This document shows, piece by piece, positions 1-9,091 of a stretch of 60,938 nt of DNA; position 1 is the stretch's first letter, and each line of letters starts with the position of its first letter. The position numbers and the translations under genes are program-made. This stretch comes from Pantoea sp. Ap-967 (GTDB lineage Bacteria > Pseudomonadota > Gammaproteobacteria > Pseudomonadales > Pseudomonadaceae): contig NZ_VWXK01000036.1 of the NCBI RefSeq assembly GCF_011752565.1, positions 1-60,938 on the forward strand. Reading direction: 5' to 3'. A model generated the notes under the pieces. The model did not search any database. It was given only the letters and a program-made list of their open reading frames with translations, and was not told where the DNA came from.

Positions 1-298
1 AAGTATCTGACAGGCATCTGGGCGTGCATGCGTGGGGATGAGCCATTTGATACGGCCAAGCTTTTCAGCTCTGAACACCTCAGAAAAGCTTGACCATCAA
101 CAGAGTATCTACATCTGTTTCGGGCCAGTTACGTCTATGCCATCGCGCGCGAACGCCTTGTTTGTTCACCTCGATATCGAGCCATGCACCAAGGGGCCGC
201 GCGCGGTGGCCACATGAACATTGGCCCGAAACAGATGTAGGAGCAGCGGTGCGGCGATCCGACTTGCCTGCGATGCGCCGCGCGGGCGGCGCTCGGTT
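1..298. other. Gene-free left edge with repeat remnants
   Basis: I see no convincing gene here; the short open frames lack ribosome sites and recognisable protein character. The stretch carries a 17-bp inverted repeat (listed separately). From about 264 it has a GC-rich block, GCGCCGCGCGGGCGGCGCTC, that recurs in the large palindrome near 37.1-37.2 kb. It looks like decayed REP-type repeat DNA downstream of the MFS gene. Confidence 0.5.
111..238. repeat. 17-bp inverted repeat, TGTTTCGGGCCAG type
   Basis: ACATCTGTTTCGGGCCA at 111-127 is repeated as its exact reverse complement at 222-238, about 94 bp apart. The core TGTTTCGGGCCAGTNACG recurs at 37104-37121 in the centre of a second large palindrome. 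The core is therefore a recurring genomic repeat and not a chance hairpin. Its function is unknown. Confidence 0.6.
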
Positions 299-1492
299 TC
301 ACAGGCGCTGAAAATCTGCCGGCGAACATGCCCGTAGCCGCATCACCAGGCCCACCAACACCACATTGGTCAACGCCAACAGGCAAAGGGTCACCAACAC
401 CCCCATCGAGCCAAAGTGCTCAAACAAATACCCGCCCACCACCGGCGTCAGCGCCTGCCCGATCAACGAAGGCCGCGACATGCGCCCCATCAGCAGCACG
501 TACTGCGCCGGCGGCATCATCGCCAGCGGCAACAAACCCCGCACAATCGCCCGCAGGCCATTGCCACAGCCGAACACCAACAAACCCACCGCCGTGGCGG
601 CCGGCACCAAGGTCACCAGCAACAAACCCACCAGCACCAGGCTGACCCAAGCCAGCGCAGTCCAGATCGGGTGACGCTTGCCGGCCAGGATCTGCAACAC
701 CCGCGACGCCACCTGGCTCGGGCCGAGCATCGCCGCCAGGCCAATGGCCGCCGGTAGCGAATGCCCCAACCCCTGCAGCACCGCCACCAGTTGCACGGCG
801 ATGGCGGTCATGATGATGGCGCCAATGGCGAACATGCTCGTCAACAACCAGTAGAGCCCGCGATCCACGCCAACCGCCTCGCCTTTCGCCTGGGCCTTGG
901 CCGGCACTTCCACGCGCCCACCTGCAGGCAACACCCGCCAGTACAACGGCGCGACCACAACGATCAGCACCAGCGCATAACAGGCGCAGGTCGCCCGCCA
1001 GCCGAAGTGTTCGATGGCCAGGGCCACCGTGGGCCAGGACAGCGTCGAGGCGAAGCCGGCGATCAGCGTGATGCCCGTGATGGCCTTGCCCGCGCCCTCC
1101 CCGTACAACCCACCCAGGGTGGCGAACAGCGCTTCGTACAGCCCCATGGCCATGCCGATGCCGATCACCGCCCAGGCCAGCAGGAACAACGCCAGGCCAT
1201 CGCTGGCGGCCATGATCAACAACCCCACCGCCACCACCGCACCGCTCGCGGCCATTTGCGGGCGGCCGCCGTAGCGGGCAACCAGGCGACTGGACAACGG
1301 TGCGAACAGCGCCGACACCATCAGGCTCAGGGACAACGCACCATACACCCACTGGCTGGGCCAGCCGGTGTCGCGGCTGATTGGGTCGGCCATCACGGCC
1401 ATGAGGAAGAACGAGCCGCCCCAGACCAGGATTTGCAGCACGCCGAGAAGGACGATGCCAAGGGGGCCGGGCAGGCGGTGGTAGGTGTGCAA
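299..1492 (-). CDS. MFS transporter
   Basis: A 397-residue polytopic membrane protein of the major facilitator superfamily, predicted to sit in the inner membrane with about 12 helices. The segment SRLVARYGGRPQ (about residues 68-79) resembles the MFS loop 2-3 signature (GxLaDrxGrR-type). Hydrophobic helices follow in two bundles separated by a basic, Ala/Lys-rich loop near residues 195-210 (VPAKAQAKGEA). The chosen start is a TTG at 1492 with only a weak AGG upstream, so the true N-terminus is uncertain by about 20 residues. It is transcribed away from mexE and separated from it by a REP pair, so it is probably an independent unit. The substrate cannot be read from the sequence. Confidence 0.8.
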   Translation of the reverse strand: MHTYHRLPGPLGIVLLGVLQILVWGGSFFLMAVMADPISRDTGWPSQWVYGALSLSLMVSALFAPLSSRLVARYGGRPQMAASGAVVAVGLLIMAASDGLALFLLAWAVIGIGMAMGLYEALFATLGGLYGEGAGKAITGITLIAGFASTLSWPTVALAIEHFGWRATCACYALVLIVVVAPLYWRVLPAGGRVEVPAKAQAKGEAVGVDRGLYWLLTSMFAIGAIIMTAIAVQLVAVLQGLGHSLPAAIGLAAMLGPSQVASRVLQILAGKRHPIWTALAWVSLVLVGLLLVTLVPAATAVGLLVFGCGNGLRAIVRGLLPLAMMPPAQYVLLMGRMSRPSLIGQALTPVVGGYLFEHFGSMGVLVTLCLLALTNVVLVGLVMRLRACSPADFQRL

Positions 1493-1533
1493 GGTGGGGC
1501 CTATTTCAGTCGCTGTGCGTTGGTGGCTGTGCG

Positions 1534-1611
1534 GGCCCTATCGCGAGCTACGCTCGCTCCTACAGGGGGAACGCATCGCCTGTAGGAGCGAGCGTAGCTC
1601 GCGATGGGGCC
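1534..1611. repeat. REP pair (GTAGGAGCGAGC type)
   Basis: Two head-to-head copies of the Pseudomonas REP palindrome. ATCGCGAGCTACGCTCGCTC starts at 1540, and its reverse complement reads from about 1580 to 1606, with GGGCC flanks on both sides. The pair lies between the divergent MFS and mexE genes. Confidence 0.85.
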
Positions 1612-1680
1612 GGCACTGCTGTTAGAGCGCTCAAGCCCAAGCCCCGTCACATGCCCGCCATCGATGATCGATGCAGACAT

Positions 1681-1695
1681 ATCATTGTGCGTGAT
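1681..1695. promoter_or_regulatory. Candidate LysR-type (nod-box) operator upstream of mexE
   Basis: TATCATTGTGCGTGATA contains ATC-N9-GAT (1681-1695) and a T-N11-A core, the standard LysR-family recognition pattern. It lies 85 bp before the mexE start, where MexT would be expected to bind in P. aeruginosa. A second partial ATCGAT cluster lies at 1661-1674. That MexT, a LysR activator, drives mexEF-oprN is family knowledge. No mexT gene lies in this window. Confidence 0.45.
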
Positions 1696-1779
1696 AATAG
1701 CTTTCGCTGCGTTCGATTCGTGCGTCACGCGCAAGACACTCACACTCCGCCCACTACTAATACATTGGCGGAGTTCTCC

Positions 1780-3021
1780 ATGGATCACTCACTCAAACCC
1801 TTGCGCTTTCCCCTCGCTGCCCTGGCAGTGGTGGTGCTCAGCGCTTGTGGGCGCACCCCTGACGCCGTGCAGGCTCCCGCCGCGCCGAAAGTCAGCGTCG
1901 CCAAGGTCATCGAACAGCCGATCAACGAATGGGACGAATTCACCGGCCGCCTGGAAGCCCCGGAAACCGTCGAAGTGCGCCCACGGGTGTCTGGCCAGAT
2001 CGACCAGGTTGCCTTCACCGAAGGCGCCCAGGTGAAAAAAGGCGACCTGCTGTTCCAGATCGACCCGCGCCCCTTCCAGGCTGAAGTGCGCCGCCTCGAA
2101 GCGCAACTGCAACAGGCCAAGGCCACCGCCATTCGCAGCGCCAACGAAGCCCGCCGTGGCGAGCGCCTGCGCGACAGCAACGCCATCTCCGCAGAGCTTG
2201 CCGAATCGCGCAGCAGCGCCGCCGCCGAAGCCCGTGCCGGGGTCGATGCCATTCAGGCCCAGCTCGACCTGGCCCGCCTGAACCTCAGCTTCACCCGCGT
2301 TACCGCGCCCATCAGCGGCCGCGTCAGCCGCGCCGAGTTCACCGCCGGCAACATCGTCACCGCCGATGTCACCCCGCTCACCAGCGTCGTCTCCACCGAC
2401 AAGGTGTACGCCTATTTCGACGCCGACGAGCGCGTGTACCTCAAGTACACCCAGCTGGCGCGTGAAGGCCAGCGCGGCCAGAGCACCCCGGTATACCTGG
2501 GCCTGACCAACGAAACCGGCAACCCGCACCTGGGCCAGATGAACTTCGTCGACAACCAGGTCAACCCGCGCACCGGTACCATCCGTGGCCGCGCCGTGTT
2601 CGACAACCGCGACGGGCAGTTCACCCCCGGCCTTTACGCACGCCTGAAACTGGTGGGCAGCGCCCAGTACGACGCCGTACTGATCAACGACGAAGCGGTC
2701 GGCACCGACCTTGGCAAGAAGTTCGTGCTGGTCATGGACAAAGACAACAAGGCCGCCTACCGCGCCGTGGAGCTCGGGCCCAAGCTCGAAGGCCTGCGCA
2801 TCGTGCGCAGCGGCCTGGCCAAGGACGACCGCATCGTGGTCAAGGGCCTGCAGCGCGTGCGCCCAGGTTCGCCAGTCACCCCGGAAGAAACGCCAATGGC
2901 CAGCGAACAGACCCTCGCCGCCCTCGCCCAGCAGCGCCAGGCCCTGGAGGCCAGCAACCCGGCGCCGAAGGTGGCCGGCACCAATGAAAAAGTCGCCAGC
3001 GCCCAGGCGCCACGCGGTTAA
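1780..3021 (+). CDS. mexE: RND efflux periplasmic adaptor MexE
   Basis: The membrane-fusion subunit of a MexEF-OprN tripartite drug pump. It is a lipoprotein anchored in the inner membrane that links the RND pump to the outer-membrane channel. The ATG at 1780 is chosen because it follows a GGCGGAG ribosome site and opens a lipoprotein signal with lipobox LSAC (Cys23). An in-frame upstream start at 1651 would add 43 non-signal residues. The 413-residue product shows the lipoyl/barrel-sandwich region (VRPRVSGQIDQVAFTEGAQVKKGDLLFQIDPRPF, given in parts around residues 64-97), a coiled-coil hairpin and then the beta-barrel (TRVTAPISGRVSRAEF). It is 12 bp upstream of mexF. Typical exports are chloramphenicol, fluoroquinolones and trimethoprim. 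Confidence 0.93.
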   Translation: MDHSLKPLRFPLAALAVVVLSACGRTPDAVQAPAAPKVSVAKVIEQPINEWDEFTGRLEAPETVEVRPRVSGQIDQVAFTEGAQVKKGDLLFQIDPRPFQAEVRRLEAQLQQAKATAIRSANEARRGERLRDSNAISAELAESRSSAAAEARAGVDAIQAQLDLARLNLSFTRVTAPISGRVSRAEFTAGNIVTADVTPLTSVVSTDKVYAYFDADERVYLKYTQLAREGQRGQSTPVYLGLTNETGNPHLGQMNFVDNQVNPRTGTIRGRAVFDNRDGQFTPGLYARLKLVGSAQYDAVLINDEAVGTDLGKKFVLVMDKDNKAAYRAVELGPKLEGLRIVRSGLAKDDRIVVKGLQRVRPGSPVTPEETPMASEQTLAALAQQRQALEASNPAPKVAGTNEKVASAQAPRG

Positions 3022-3033
3022 GGGACCACACCG

Positions 3034-6000
3034 ATGAACTTTTCCAAATTCTTCATTACCCGGCCGATCTTCGCCGCGGTGCTGTCGCTGGTGCTGCTGA
3101 TCGCGGGTTCCATCTCGCTGTTCAAGCTGCCGATCAGCGAATACCCCGAAGTGGTACCGCCCACCGTGGTGGTGCGCGCCAACTTCCCTGGCGCCAACCC
3201 CAAGGTGATCGGCGAAACCGTCGCCGCGCCGCTGGAGCAGGCCATCACCGGTGTCGAGAACATGCTGTACATGTCCTCGCAGTCCACCGCCGACGGCAAG
3301 CTGACCCTGACCATCACCTTCGCCCTGGGCACCGACCTGGACAACGCCCAGGTGCAGGTGCAGAACCGCGTCACCCGTACCCAGCCCAAGCTGCCGGAAG
3401 AAGTGACCCGTATCGGCATCACCGTCGACAAGGCCTCGCCCGACCTGACCATGGTCGTGCACCTGACCTCGCCGGACAACCGCTACGACATGCTCTACCT
3501 GTCCAACTACGCCATCCTCAACATCAAGGATGAACTGGCCCGCCTGGGCGGCGTGGGCGACGTGCAGCTGTTCGGCATGGGCGACTACTCGCTGCGCGTG
3601 TGGCTCGACCCGAACAAGACCGCTTCGCGCAACCTCACCGCCAGCGACGTGGTCGCGGCCATTCGCGAGCAGAACCGCCAGGTGGCCGCCGGCCAGCTGG
3701 GCGCCCCGCCCGCCCCCGGCTCCACCAGCTTCCAGCTGTCGATCAACACCCAGGGCCGCCTGGTCAACGAGGAAGAGTTCGAGAACATCATCATCCGCGC
3801 CGGCGCCGATGGCGAAATCACCCGCCTGAAGGACATCGCCCGGGTCGAGCTCGGCTCCAGCCAATACGCCCTGCGCTCGCTGCTGAACAACCAGCCGGCC
3901 GTGGCCATTCCGATCTTCCAGCGCCCGGGCTCCAATGCCATCGAAATCTCCGACGAAGTGCGGGCGAAGATGGCCGAGCTGAAGAAGGACTTCCCCGAAG
4001 GCATGGACTACAGCATCGTCTATGACCCGACCGTGTTCGTCCGTGGCTCGATCGAAGCGGTGGTGCATACCCTGTTCGAAGCCCTGATCCTGGTCGTGTT
4101 GGTGGTGATCCTGTTCCTGCAGACCTGGCGCGCCTCGATCATCCCGCTGATGGCCGTACCGGTTTCGCTGATCGGCACCTTCGCGGTGATGCACCTGTTC
4201 GGCTTCTCGCTCAACGCCCTTTCCCTGTTCGGCCTGGTGCTGGCCATCGGTATCGTGGTGGACGACGCCATCGTCGTGGTGGAGAACGTCGAGCGCAACA
4301 TCGGGTTGGGCCTCAAGCCGCTCGAAGCCACGCAGAAAGCCATGAGCGAAGTGACCGGGCCGATCATCGCCACGGCGCTGGTGCTGTGCGCGGTGTTCGT
4401 GCCAGCGGCGTTCATCTCTGGCCTTACCGGGCAGTTCTACAAGCAGTTCGCCCTGACCATCGCCATTTCCACCGTGATTTCGGCGTTCAACTCGCTGACC
4501 CTGTCGCCGGCCTTGGCCGCGGTACTGCTCAAAGACCACCACGCACCGAAGGACCGCTTCTCGCGCTTGCTGGAAAAGCTGCTCGGTGGCTGGCTGTTCG
4601 CACCGTTCAACCGCTTTTTCGACCGCGCCAGCCATGGTTATGTCGGCGGCGTACGCCGTGTGATCCGCGGCAGCGGCATCGCCCTGTTCGTGTACGCCGG
4701 CCTGATGGGCCTGACCTACCTGGGCTTCTCGTCCACCCCGACCGGTTTCGTGCCGGCCCAGGACAAGCAGTACCTGGTGGCCTTCGCCCAACTGCCGGAC
4801 GCCGCCAGCCTCGACCGCACCGAGGCGGTCATCAAGCGCATGAGCGAAATCGCCCTGGAGCAGCCGGGCGTTGCCGACTCGGTGGCCTTCCCCGGCCTGT
4901 CGATCAACGGCTTCACCAACAGCCCGAACAGCGGCATCGTGTTCACCCCGCTCAAGCCATTCGATGAGCGCAAGGACCCAAGCCAGTCGGCGGCCGCCAT
5001 CGCTGCCGCGCTGAACGCCAAGTTCGCCGATATCCAGGACGCCTACATCGCGATCTTCCCACCACCACCGGTGCAAGGGCTGGGCACCATTGGCGGCTTC
5101 CGCCTGCAAATCGAAGACCGCGGCAACCTGGGCTACGAAGCGCTGTACAAGGAAACCCAGAACATCATCGCCAAGAGCCATGACGTGCCGGAACTGGCGG
5201 GCCTGTTCACCAGCTACCAGGTCAACGTGCCCCAGGTGGATGCTGCCATCGACCGGGAAAAGGCCAAGACCCATGGCGTTGCGATCACCGACATCTTCGA
5301 CACCTTGCAGGTTTACCTGGGCTCGCTGTACACCAACGACTTCAACCGCTTTGGCCGCACCTACCAGGTCAACGTCCAGGCCGAGCAGCAGTTCCGCCTC
5401 GATGCCGAGCAGATCGGCCAGTTGAAGGTGCGCAACAACCTGGGCGAGATGATCCCGCTGGCGACCTTCCTCAAGGTCAGCGACACCTCCGGGCCTGACC
5501 GGGTGATGCACTACAACGGCTTCATCACTGCCGAAATCAACGGTGCTGCCGCCCCCGGCTACAGCTCCGGCCAGGCCGAGGCGGCGATCGAGAAACTGCT
5601 CAAGCAAGAGTTGCCCAACGGCATGACCTTCGAGTGGACCGACCTCACCTACCAGCAGATTCTGTCGGGTAACACGGCGTTGCTGGTGTTCCCGCTGTGC
5701 GTACTGCTGGCCTTCCTGGTGCTGGCCGCCCAATACGAAAGCTGGAGCCTGCCACTGGCGGTAATCCTGATCGTGCCGATGACCCTGCTGTCGGCCATTA
5801 CCGGGGTGATCGTTTCCGGTGGCGACAACAACATCTTCACCCAGATCGGCTTGATCGTACTGGTGGGCCTGGCGTGCAAGAACGCGATCCTGATCGTTGA
5901 GTTCGCCAAGGATGAACAGGCCAAGGGCCTCGACCCACTGGCTGCAGTGCTGGAAGCCTGCCGCCTGCGCCTGCGGCCGATCCTGATGACCTCCATCGCC

Positions 6001-6213
6001 TTCATCATGGGCGTGGTGCCACTGGTGTTCAGCTCCGGTGCAGGTTCGGAAATGCGCCATGCCATGGGTGTGGCGGTGTTCTCGGGGATGATTGGCGTGA
6101 CCGTGTTCGGCCTGTTCCTGACCCCGGTGTTCTTCTTCCTGATCCGCCGTTTCGTCGAGCGTCGCCAGGCCCGCAAGGCCCAACACGCGCCTGTGCTGGA
6201 GAACCATGCATGA
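3034..6213 (+). CDS. mexF: RND efflux permease MexF
   Basis: The inner-membrane proton/drug antiporter of the pump: 1059 residues, the usual length for HAE-1 family RND transporters. The N-terminus MNFSKFFITRPIFAAVLS is typical of MexF. Helix 4 carries the paired aspartates of the proton relay in GIVVDDAIVVVENVERN. Two large periplasmic loops and a second six-helix bundle follow. The gene overlaps oprN by four bases (ATGA). GC content and codon use match its neighbours. The assignment to MexF rather than TtgB/MexB rests on recognition of the N-terminal and porter-domain sequence. Confidence 0.94.
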   Translation: MNFSKFFITRPIFAAVLSLVLLIAGSISLFKLPISEYPEVVPPTVVVRANFPGANPKVIGETVAAPLEQAITGVENMLYMSSQSTADGKLTLTITFALGTDLDNAQVQVQNRVTRTQPKLPEEVTRIGITVDKASPDLTMVVHLTSPDNRYDMLYLSNYAILNIKDELARLGGVGDVQLFGMGDYSLRVWLDPNKTASRNLTASDVVAAIREQNRQVAAGQLGAPPAPGSTSFQLSINTQGRLVNEEEFENIIIRAGADGEITRLKDIARVELGSSQYALRSLLNNQPAVAIPIFQRPGSNAIEISDEVRAKMAELKKDFPEGMDYSIVYDPTVFVRGSIEAVVHTLFEALILVVLVVILFLQTWRASIIPLMAVPVSLIGTFAVMHLFGFSLNALSLFGLVLAIGIVVDDAIVVVENVERNIGLGLKPLEATQKAMSEVTGPIIATALVLCAVFVPAAFISGLTGQFYKQFALTIAISTVISAFNSLTLSPALAAVLLKDHHAPKDRFSRLLEKLLGGWLFAPFNRFFDRASHGYVGGVRRVIRGSGIALFVYAGLMGLTYLGFSSTPTGFVPAQDKQYLVAFAQLPDAASLDRTEAVIKRMSEIALEQPGVADSVAFPGLSINGFTNSPNSGIVFTPLKPFDERKDPSQSAAAIAAALNAKFADIQDAYIAIFPPPPVQGLGTIGGFRLQIEDRGNLGYEALYKETQNIIAKSHDVPELAGLFTSYQVNVPQVDAAIDREKAKTHGVAITDIFDTLQVYLGSLYTNDFNRFGRTYQVNVQAEQQFRLDAEQIGQLKVRNNLGEMIPLATFLKVSDTSGPDRVMHYNGFITAEINGAAAPGYSSGQAEAAIEKLLKQELPNGMTFEWTDLTYQQILSGNTALLVFPLCVLLAFLVLAAQYESWSLPLAVILIVPMTLLSAITGVIVSGGDNNIFTQIGLIVLVGLACKNAILIVEFAKDEQAKGLDPLAAVLEACRLRLRPILMTSIAFIMGVVPLVFSSGAGSEMRHAMGVAVFSGMIGVTVFGLFLTPVFFFLIRRFVERRQARKAQHAPVLENHA

Positions 6214-7628
6214 ACCTGCTCAAACCCCTGACCCCAAGCCTGCTGGCGCTGGCCCTGGCGGCCTGCGCGGTAGGCCCGGACTACAAGGCACCCAACACCG
6301 CGCCTGCGCAGCTGAACAGCACCGAGGCACAGGCCAAGGCGTTCGACCGCAACCGCTTCGAAAGCCTGTGGTGGAAGCAATTCGACGACCCGGTGCTGAA
6401 CCAGCTGGTGCAGGCGTCGCTGGAGGGCAACCGTGACCTGCAGGTGGCGTTCGCCCGGCTGAAATCGGCCCGGGCGATCCGCGACGACGCCGCCAACGAC
6501 CAGTTCCCGGTGGTGACCAGCCGCGCCAGCAGCCAGGTCGGCAAGGGCCAGGTGCCCGGCCAGACCGAGCAACGGGTGAACCAGGAGCGCTATGACCTGG
6601 GCCTGGACATGGCCTGGGAGCTCGACCTGTTCGGCCGCATCCAGCGCCAGATCGAAGCCAGCGAAGCCCAGGAAGCGGCGGCCCAGGCCGACCTGCAGCA
6701 GTTGCAGGTGAGCCTGATCGCCGAGCTGGTCGACGCCTATGGCCAACTGCGCGGTGCGCAACTGCGCGAGAAGATCGCCCTGGCCAACCTCAAGACCCAG
6801 CAAGAGTCACGCAGCATCACCGTGACCCTGCGCGACGCCGGGGTTGGCAACGAGCTTGACGTGGTGCGCGCCGATGCCCGCCTGGCGGGGGTCGAGGCCA
6901 CCGTGCCGCAACTGCAGGCCGAACAGGCCCGCGCCCGTCACCGCATCGCCACCCTGCTCGGCCAGCGCCCGGACGCCCTGAGCGTGGACCTCTCGCCCAA
7001 GGCCCTGCCCGCCATCGCCAAGGCCTTGCCGGTAGGCGACCCGGGTGAGCTGCTGCGTCGCCGCCCGGACATCCGCAGTGCCGAGCGCCAGCTGGCCGCC
7101 GCCACCGCCAATGTCGGCGTGGCCACGGCCGACTTGTTCCCGCGGGTCAGCCTCAGCGGTTTCCTGGGTTTCACCGCCGCGCGCGGTTCGCAGATCGGTT
7201 CGGCGGCGGCCAATGCCTGGTCGCTGGGCCCGAGCATCACCTGGGCGGCGTTCGACCTGGGCAGCGTGCGCGCCCGCTTGCGCGGCGCCAAGGCCGATGC
7301 CGAAGGCGCCCTGGCCAACTACGAGCAGCATGTGTTGCTGGCGCTTGAAGAGTCGGCCAATGCCTTCAGCGACTACGACAAGACCCAGCAACGGTTGTTG
7401 TCGCTGATGCGCCAGAGCGATGCCAGCCGCAAGGCCGCAGAACTCGCCTCGGTGCGCTACCGCGAAGGCACGGTGGACTACCTGGTACTGCTGGATGCCG
7501 AACGTGAACGCCTGAGCGCCGAAGACGCCCAGGCGCAGGGTGAAGTCGACCTGTACCGCGGTATCGTCTCGATCTACAAGGCCCTTGGCGGCGGTTGGCA
7601 GCCAGAGAACGTCGCCAGCCTGCGCTGA
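6210..7628 (+). CDS. oprN: RND efflux outer-membrane lipoprotein OprN
   Basis: The TolC-like outer-membrane channel of the pump, 472 residues, NodT family. The start overlaps the mexF stop in ATGA, implying translational coupling. A lipoprotein signal ends in LAAC (Cys19), followed by AVGPDYKAP, the hallmark N-terminus of this family. Two OEP repeats follow, with long helical segments such as LGLDMAWELDLFGRIQRQIE and ASVRYREGTVDYLVLLDAER. It is the last gene of the operon, and a strong terminator lies 50 bp downstream. Confidence 0.93.
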   Translation: MNLLKPLTPSLLALALAACAVGPDYKAPNTAPAQLNSTEAQAKAFDRNRFESLWWKQFDDPVLNQLVQASLEGNRDLQVAFARLKSARAIRDDAANDQFPVVTSRASSQVGKGQVPGQTEQRVNQERYDLGLDMAWELDLFGRIQRQIEASEAQEAAAQADLQQLQVSLIAELVDAYGQLRGAQLREKIALANLKTQQESRSITVTLRDAGVGNELDVVRADARLAGVEATVPQLQAEQARARHRIATLLGQRPDALSVDLSPKALPAIAKALPVGDPGELLRRRPDIRSAERQLAAATANVGVATADLFPRVSLSGFLGFTAARGSQIGSAAANAWSLGPSITWAAFDLGSVRARLRGAKADAEGALANYEQHVLLALEESANAFSDYDKTQQRLLSLMRQSDASRKAAELASVRYREGTVDYLVLLDAERERLSAEDAQAQGEVDLYRGIVSIYKALGGGWQPENVASLR

Positions 7629-7678
7629 CCCTTACCCGTTCAAACGACTCCTTTGGTTGGCTCCTCCCCCAACCGTTT

Positions 7679-7711
7679 GCCCCGCTGGCCTTGGCTTGCG
7701 GGGCTTTTTTT
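7679..7711 (+). terminator. Rho-independent terminator of mexEF-oprN
   Basis: GCCCCGC (7679-7685) pairs with GCGGGGC (7698-7704) over a 12-base loop and is followed directly by seven T residues. It lies about 50 bp after the oprN stop. Confidence 0.85.
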
Positions 7712-7716
7712 CGGGT

Positions 7717-7857
7717 GCGGGATTTTACGCCGCCTTGGTAGGAGCGAGCGCAGCTCGCGATGCGATCTGACGGGCACCACATCCCTCATGATGAGCCCGC
7801 CTGTGGGATCGCATCGCGAGCTGCGCTCGCTCCTACCAAGTCGGCGTAAAATCCCGC
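7717..7857. repeat. Long REP doublet, 51-bp arms
   Basis: The left arm (7717-7767) and right arm (7807-7857) are reverse complements at 50 of 51 positions. Each contains the REP core GGAGCGAGCGCAGCTCGC, extended outward by a shared GCGGGATTTTACGCCG segment. This is a REPIN-like element filling most of the gap between oprN and the TPR gene. The gap (7629-7937) holds only this repeat and the terminator. Confidence 0.85.
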
Positions 7858-7937
7858 GATAGAGGCCCATGAAGCTTGCAGCTTCGAACGTTGTGCCCCA
7901 AGCTCTGCCTTCCCACCGCCATGGACCGCGCCAGACG

Positions 7938-8993
7938 ATGCAAAGACGCCACCGCTACCTGATCGCTGTATTGCTGCTGATCCTGGTGTCGGTCGGTATC
8001 GCCCTGTTGCGCCGCGAAGACCGGCCCGCACCGCCCTCCTTGCCACCACAAAGCTACGCCAAGGCCCTGCGCCAGGCCCATGACGGCCAGCCAGGCGCTG
8101 CGCGGGTGCTGTACCAGCAGTTGCAACGCGATGACCTGACGCCCATACGCCGCGCCGCGCTGTATGCCGAGTTGCCCAACTACCCGTCGCCCCAGGCACT
8201 GAAACTGGCCCGCCTGGACCTGGAAAACGACGACCCGCTGGTGCGCCGCGCCGCCATCGCCAGCATTCAGCGCTTGCTGCCGCCAGCGCAGCGCAGCCTG
8301 GTGCTGGGGCCGTTGCTCGATGACGATGAGCAAAGCGTGCGTTTTGCCGCCGTGGACGCCCTGCTCGGCCTCGACCCGGATGCCATCGGCCTGTATTTCG
8401 GGCCCTTGCAGACCGTGCTTGAGCAATACCAGCAGGCCCTCGAACAGCAGCCGGACGACGCCCAGGCCCAGGTCCACCTGGCGCGCCTGTACCTGCACGA
8501 GAACGATTACGCGCAGGCCACCAAGGCCGTGCAGCGCAGCCTCAGCGTGGCGCCCGACAACCTTGAGGCACTGGCCACCCAGGTGCACCTGCTGGAGCGC
8601 CAAGGTCACCATGAGCAGTCCCGCGAGGTGCTGGCCAAGGCACTGGCCCTGCGCCCGGATTCTGCGTTCCTGCAATACGAACTGGGGCGCTGGCTCAACC
8701 GCCATGAACAGCGCGAATACGCCCTGCTGGCCTTGTCCCGCGCGGTGGAGCTGGAGCCGGACAACGCCGACTACCGTTACACCCTGGCGCAAACCCTGCA
8801 CGCGCTGGACCAGGCCGAGGCTGCGCAGAAGCAGCTGGAAACCTTGCTCAGCCGGCAGCCGGCCAACCGCCGTGCACGGGTGCTGCTGATCCAGTATTGG
8901 AAGGACAGCGGCCAGCTGCAGAATGTCCAGGTTCTGCTGGCCGAGCTTGAGCGCCAGAACCCGGACGACCCCTACCTGCAGCAAGGCCTGTGA
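7938..8993 (+). CDS. Membrane-anchored HEAT/TPR repeat protein
   Basis: A 351-residue protein with one N-terminal membrane helix (YLIAVLLLILVSVGIALL) followed by a basic/proline linker. The first half contains HEAT-like helical pairs (DDPLVRRAAIASIQRLL; DDEQSVRFAAVDALLGL). The second half has at least four TPR units (for example DDAQAQVHLARLYLHENDYAQA). This architecture suggests a periplasmic or membrane-associated scaffold, but no catalytic motif is visible. The ATG at 7938 places the helix at the extreme N-terminus. An in-frame ATG at 7869 has a GAGG 4 bp before it and would add 23 residues, so the start is not settled. It may be co-transcribed with the kinase gene 98 bp downstream. Confidence 0.75.
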   Translation: MQRRHRYLIAVLLLILVSVGIALLRREDRPAPPSLPPQSYAKALRQAHDGQPGAARVLYQQLQRDDLTPIRRAALYAELPNYPSPQALKLARLDLENDDPLVRRAAIASIQRLLPPAQRSLVLGPLLDDDEQSVRFAAVDALLGLDPDAIGLYFGPLQTVLEQYQQALEQQPDDAQAQVHLARLYLHENDYAQATKAVQRSLSVAPDNLEALATQVHLLERQGHHEQSREVLAKALALRPDSAFLQYELGRWLNRHEQREYALLALSRAVELEPDNADYRYTLAQTLHALDQAEAAQKQLETLLSRQPANRRARVLLIQYWKDSGQLQNVQVLLAELERQNPDDPYLQQGL

Positions 8994-9020
8994 TTTGCGT
9001 TGAACCCTGAGCCAGCGCCT

Positions 9021-9072
9021 GTGGTCCAGTGGATAACGGACCACTGAAGGCATGGCCCCCTTTCGGCCATGC
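9021..9072 (+). promoter_or_regulatory. Two stem-loops in the leader of the hybrid kinase
   Basis: GTGGTCC (9021-9027) pairs with GGACCAC (9038-9044). GCATGGCC (9050-9057) pairs with GGCCATGC (9065-9072). Both lie just before the AGGAG ribosome site at 9080. Neither is followed by a T-run, so they look more like leader structures than a terminator. Confidence 0.4.
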
Positions 9073-9091
9073 GCGCTACAGGAGATCCCCC

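Noticed and set aside
32..217. Possible small gene at the left edge
   Set aside because: It covers a repeat arm and has no protein-like features.
1789..6207. 1472-codon open frame antisense to mexE-mexF
   Set aside because: It mirrors high-GC codons of mexE and mexF, has no ribosome site or known domain, and its His/Gln/Gly-rich composition is typical of antisense shadows.
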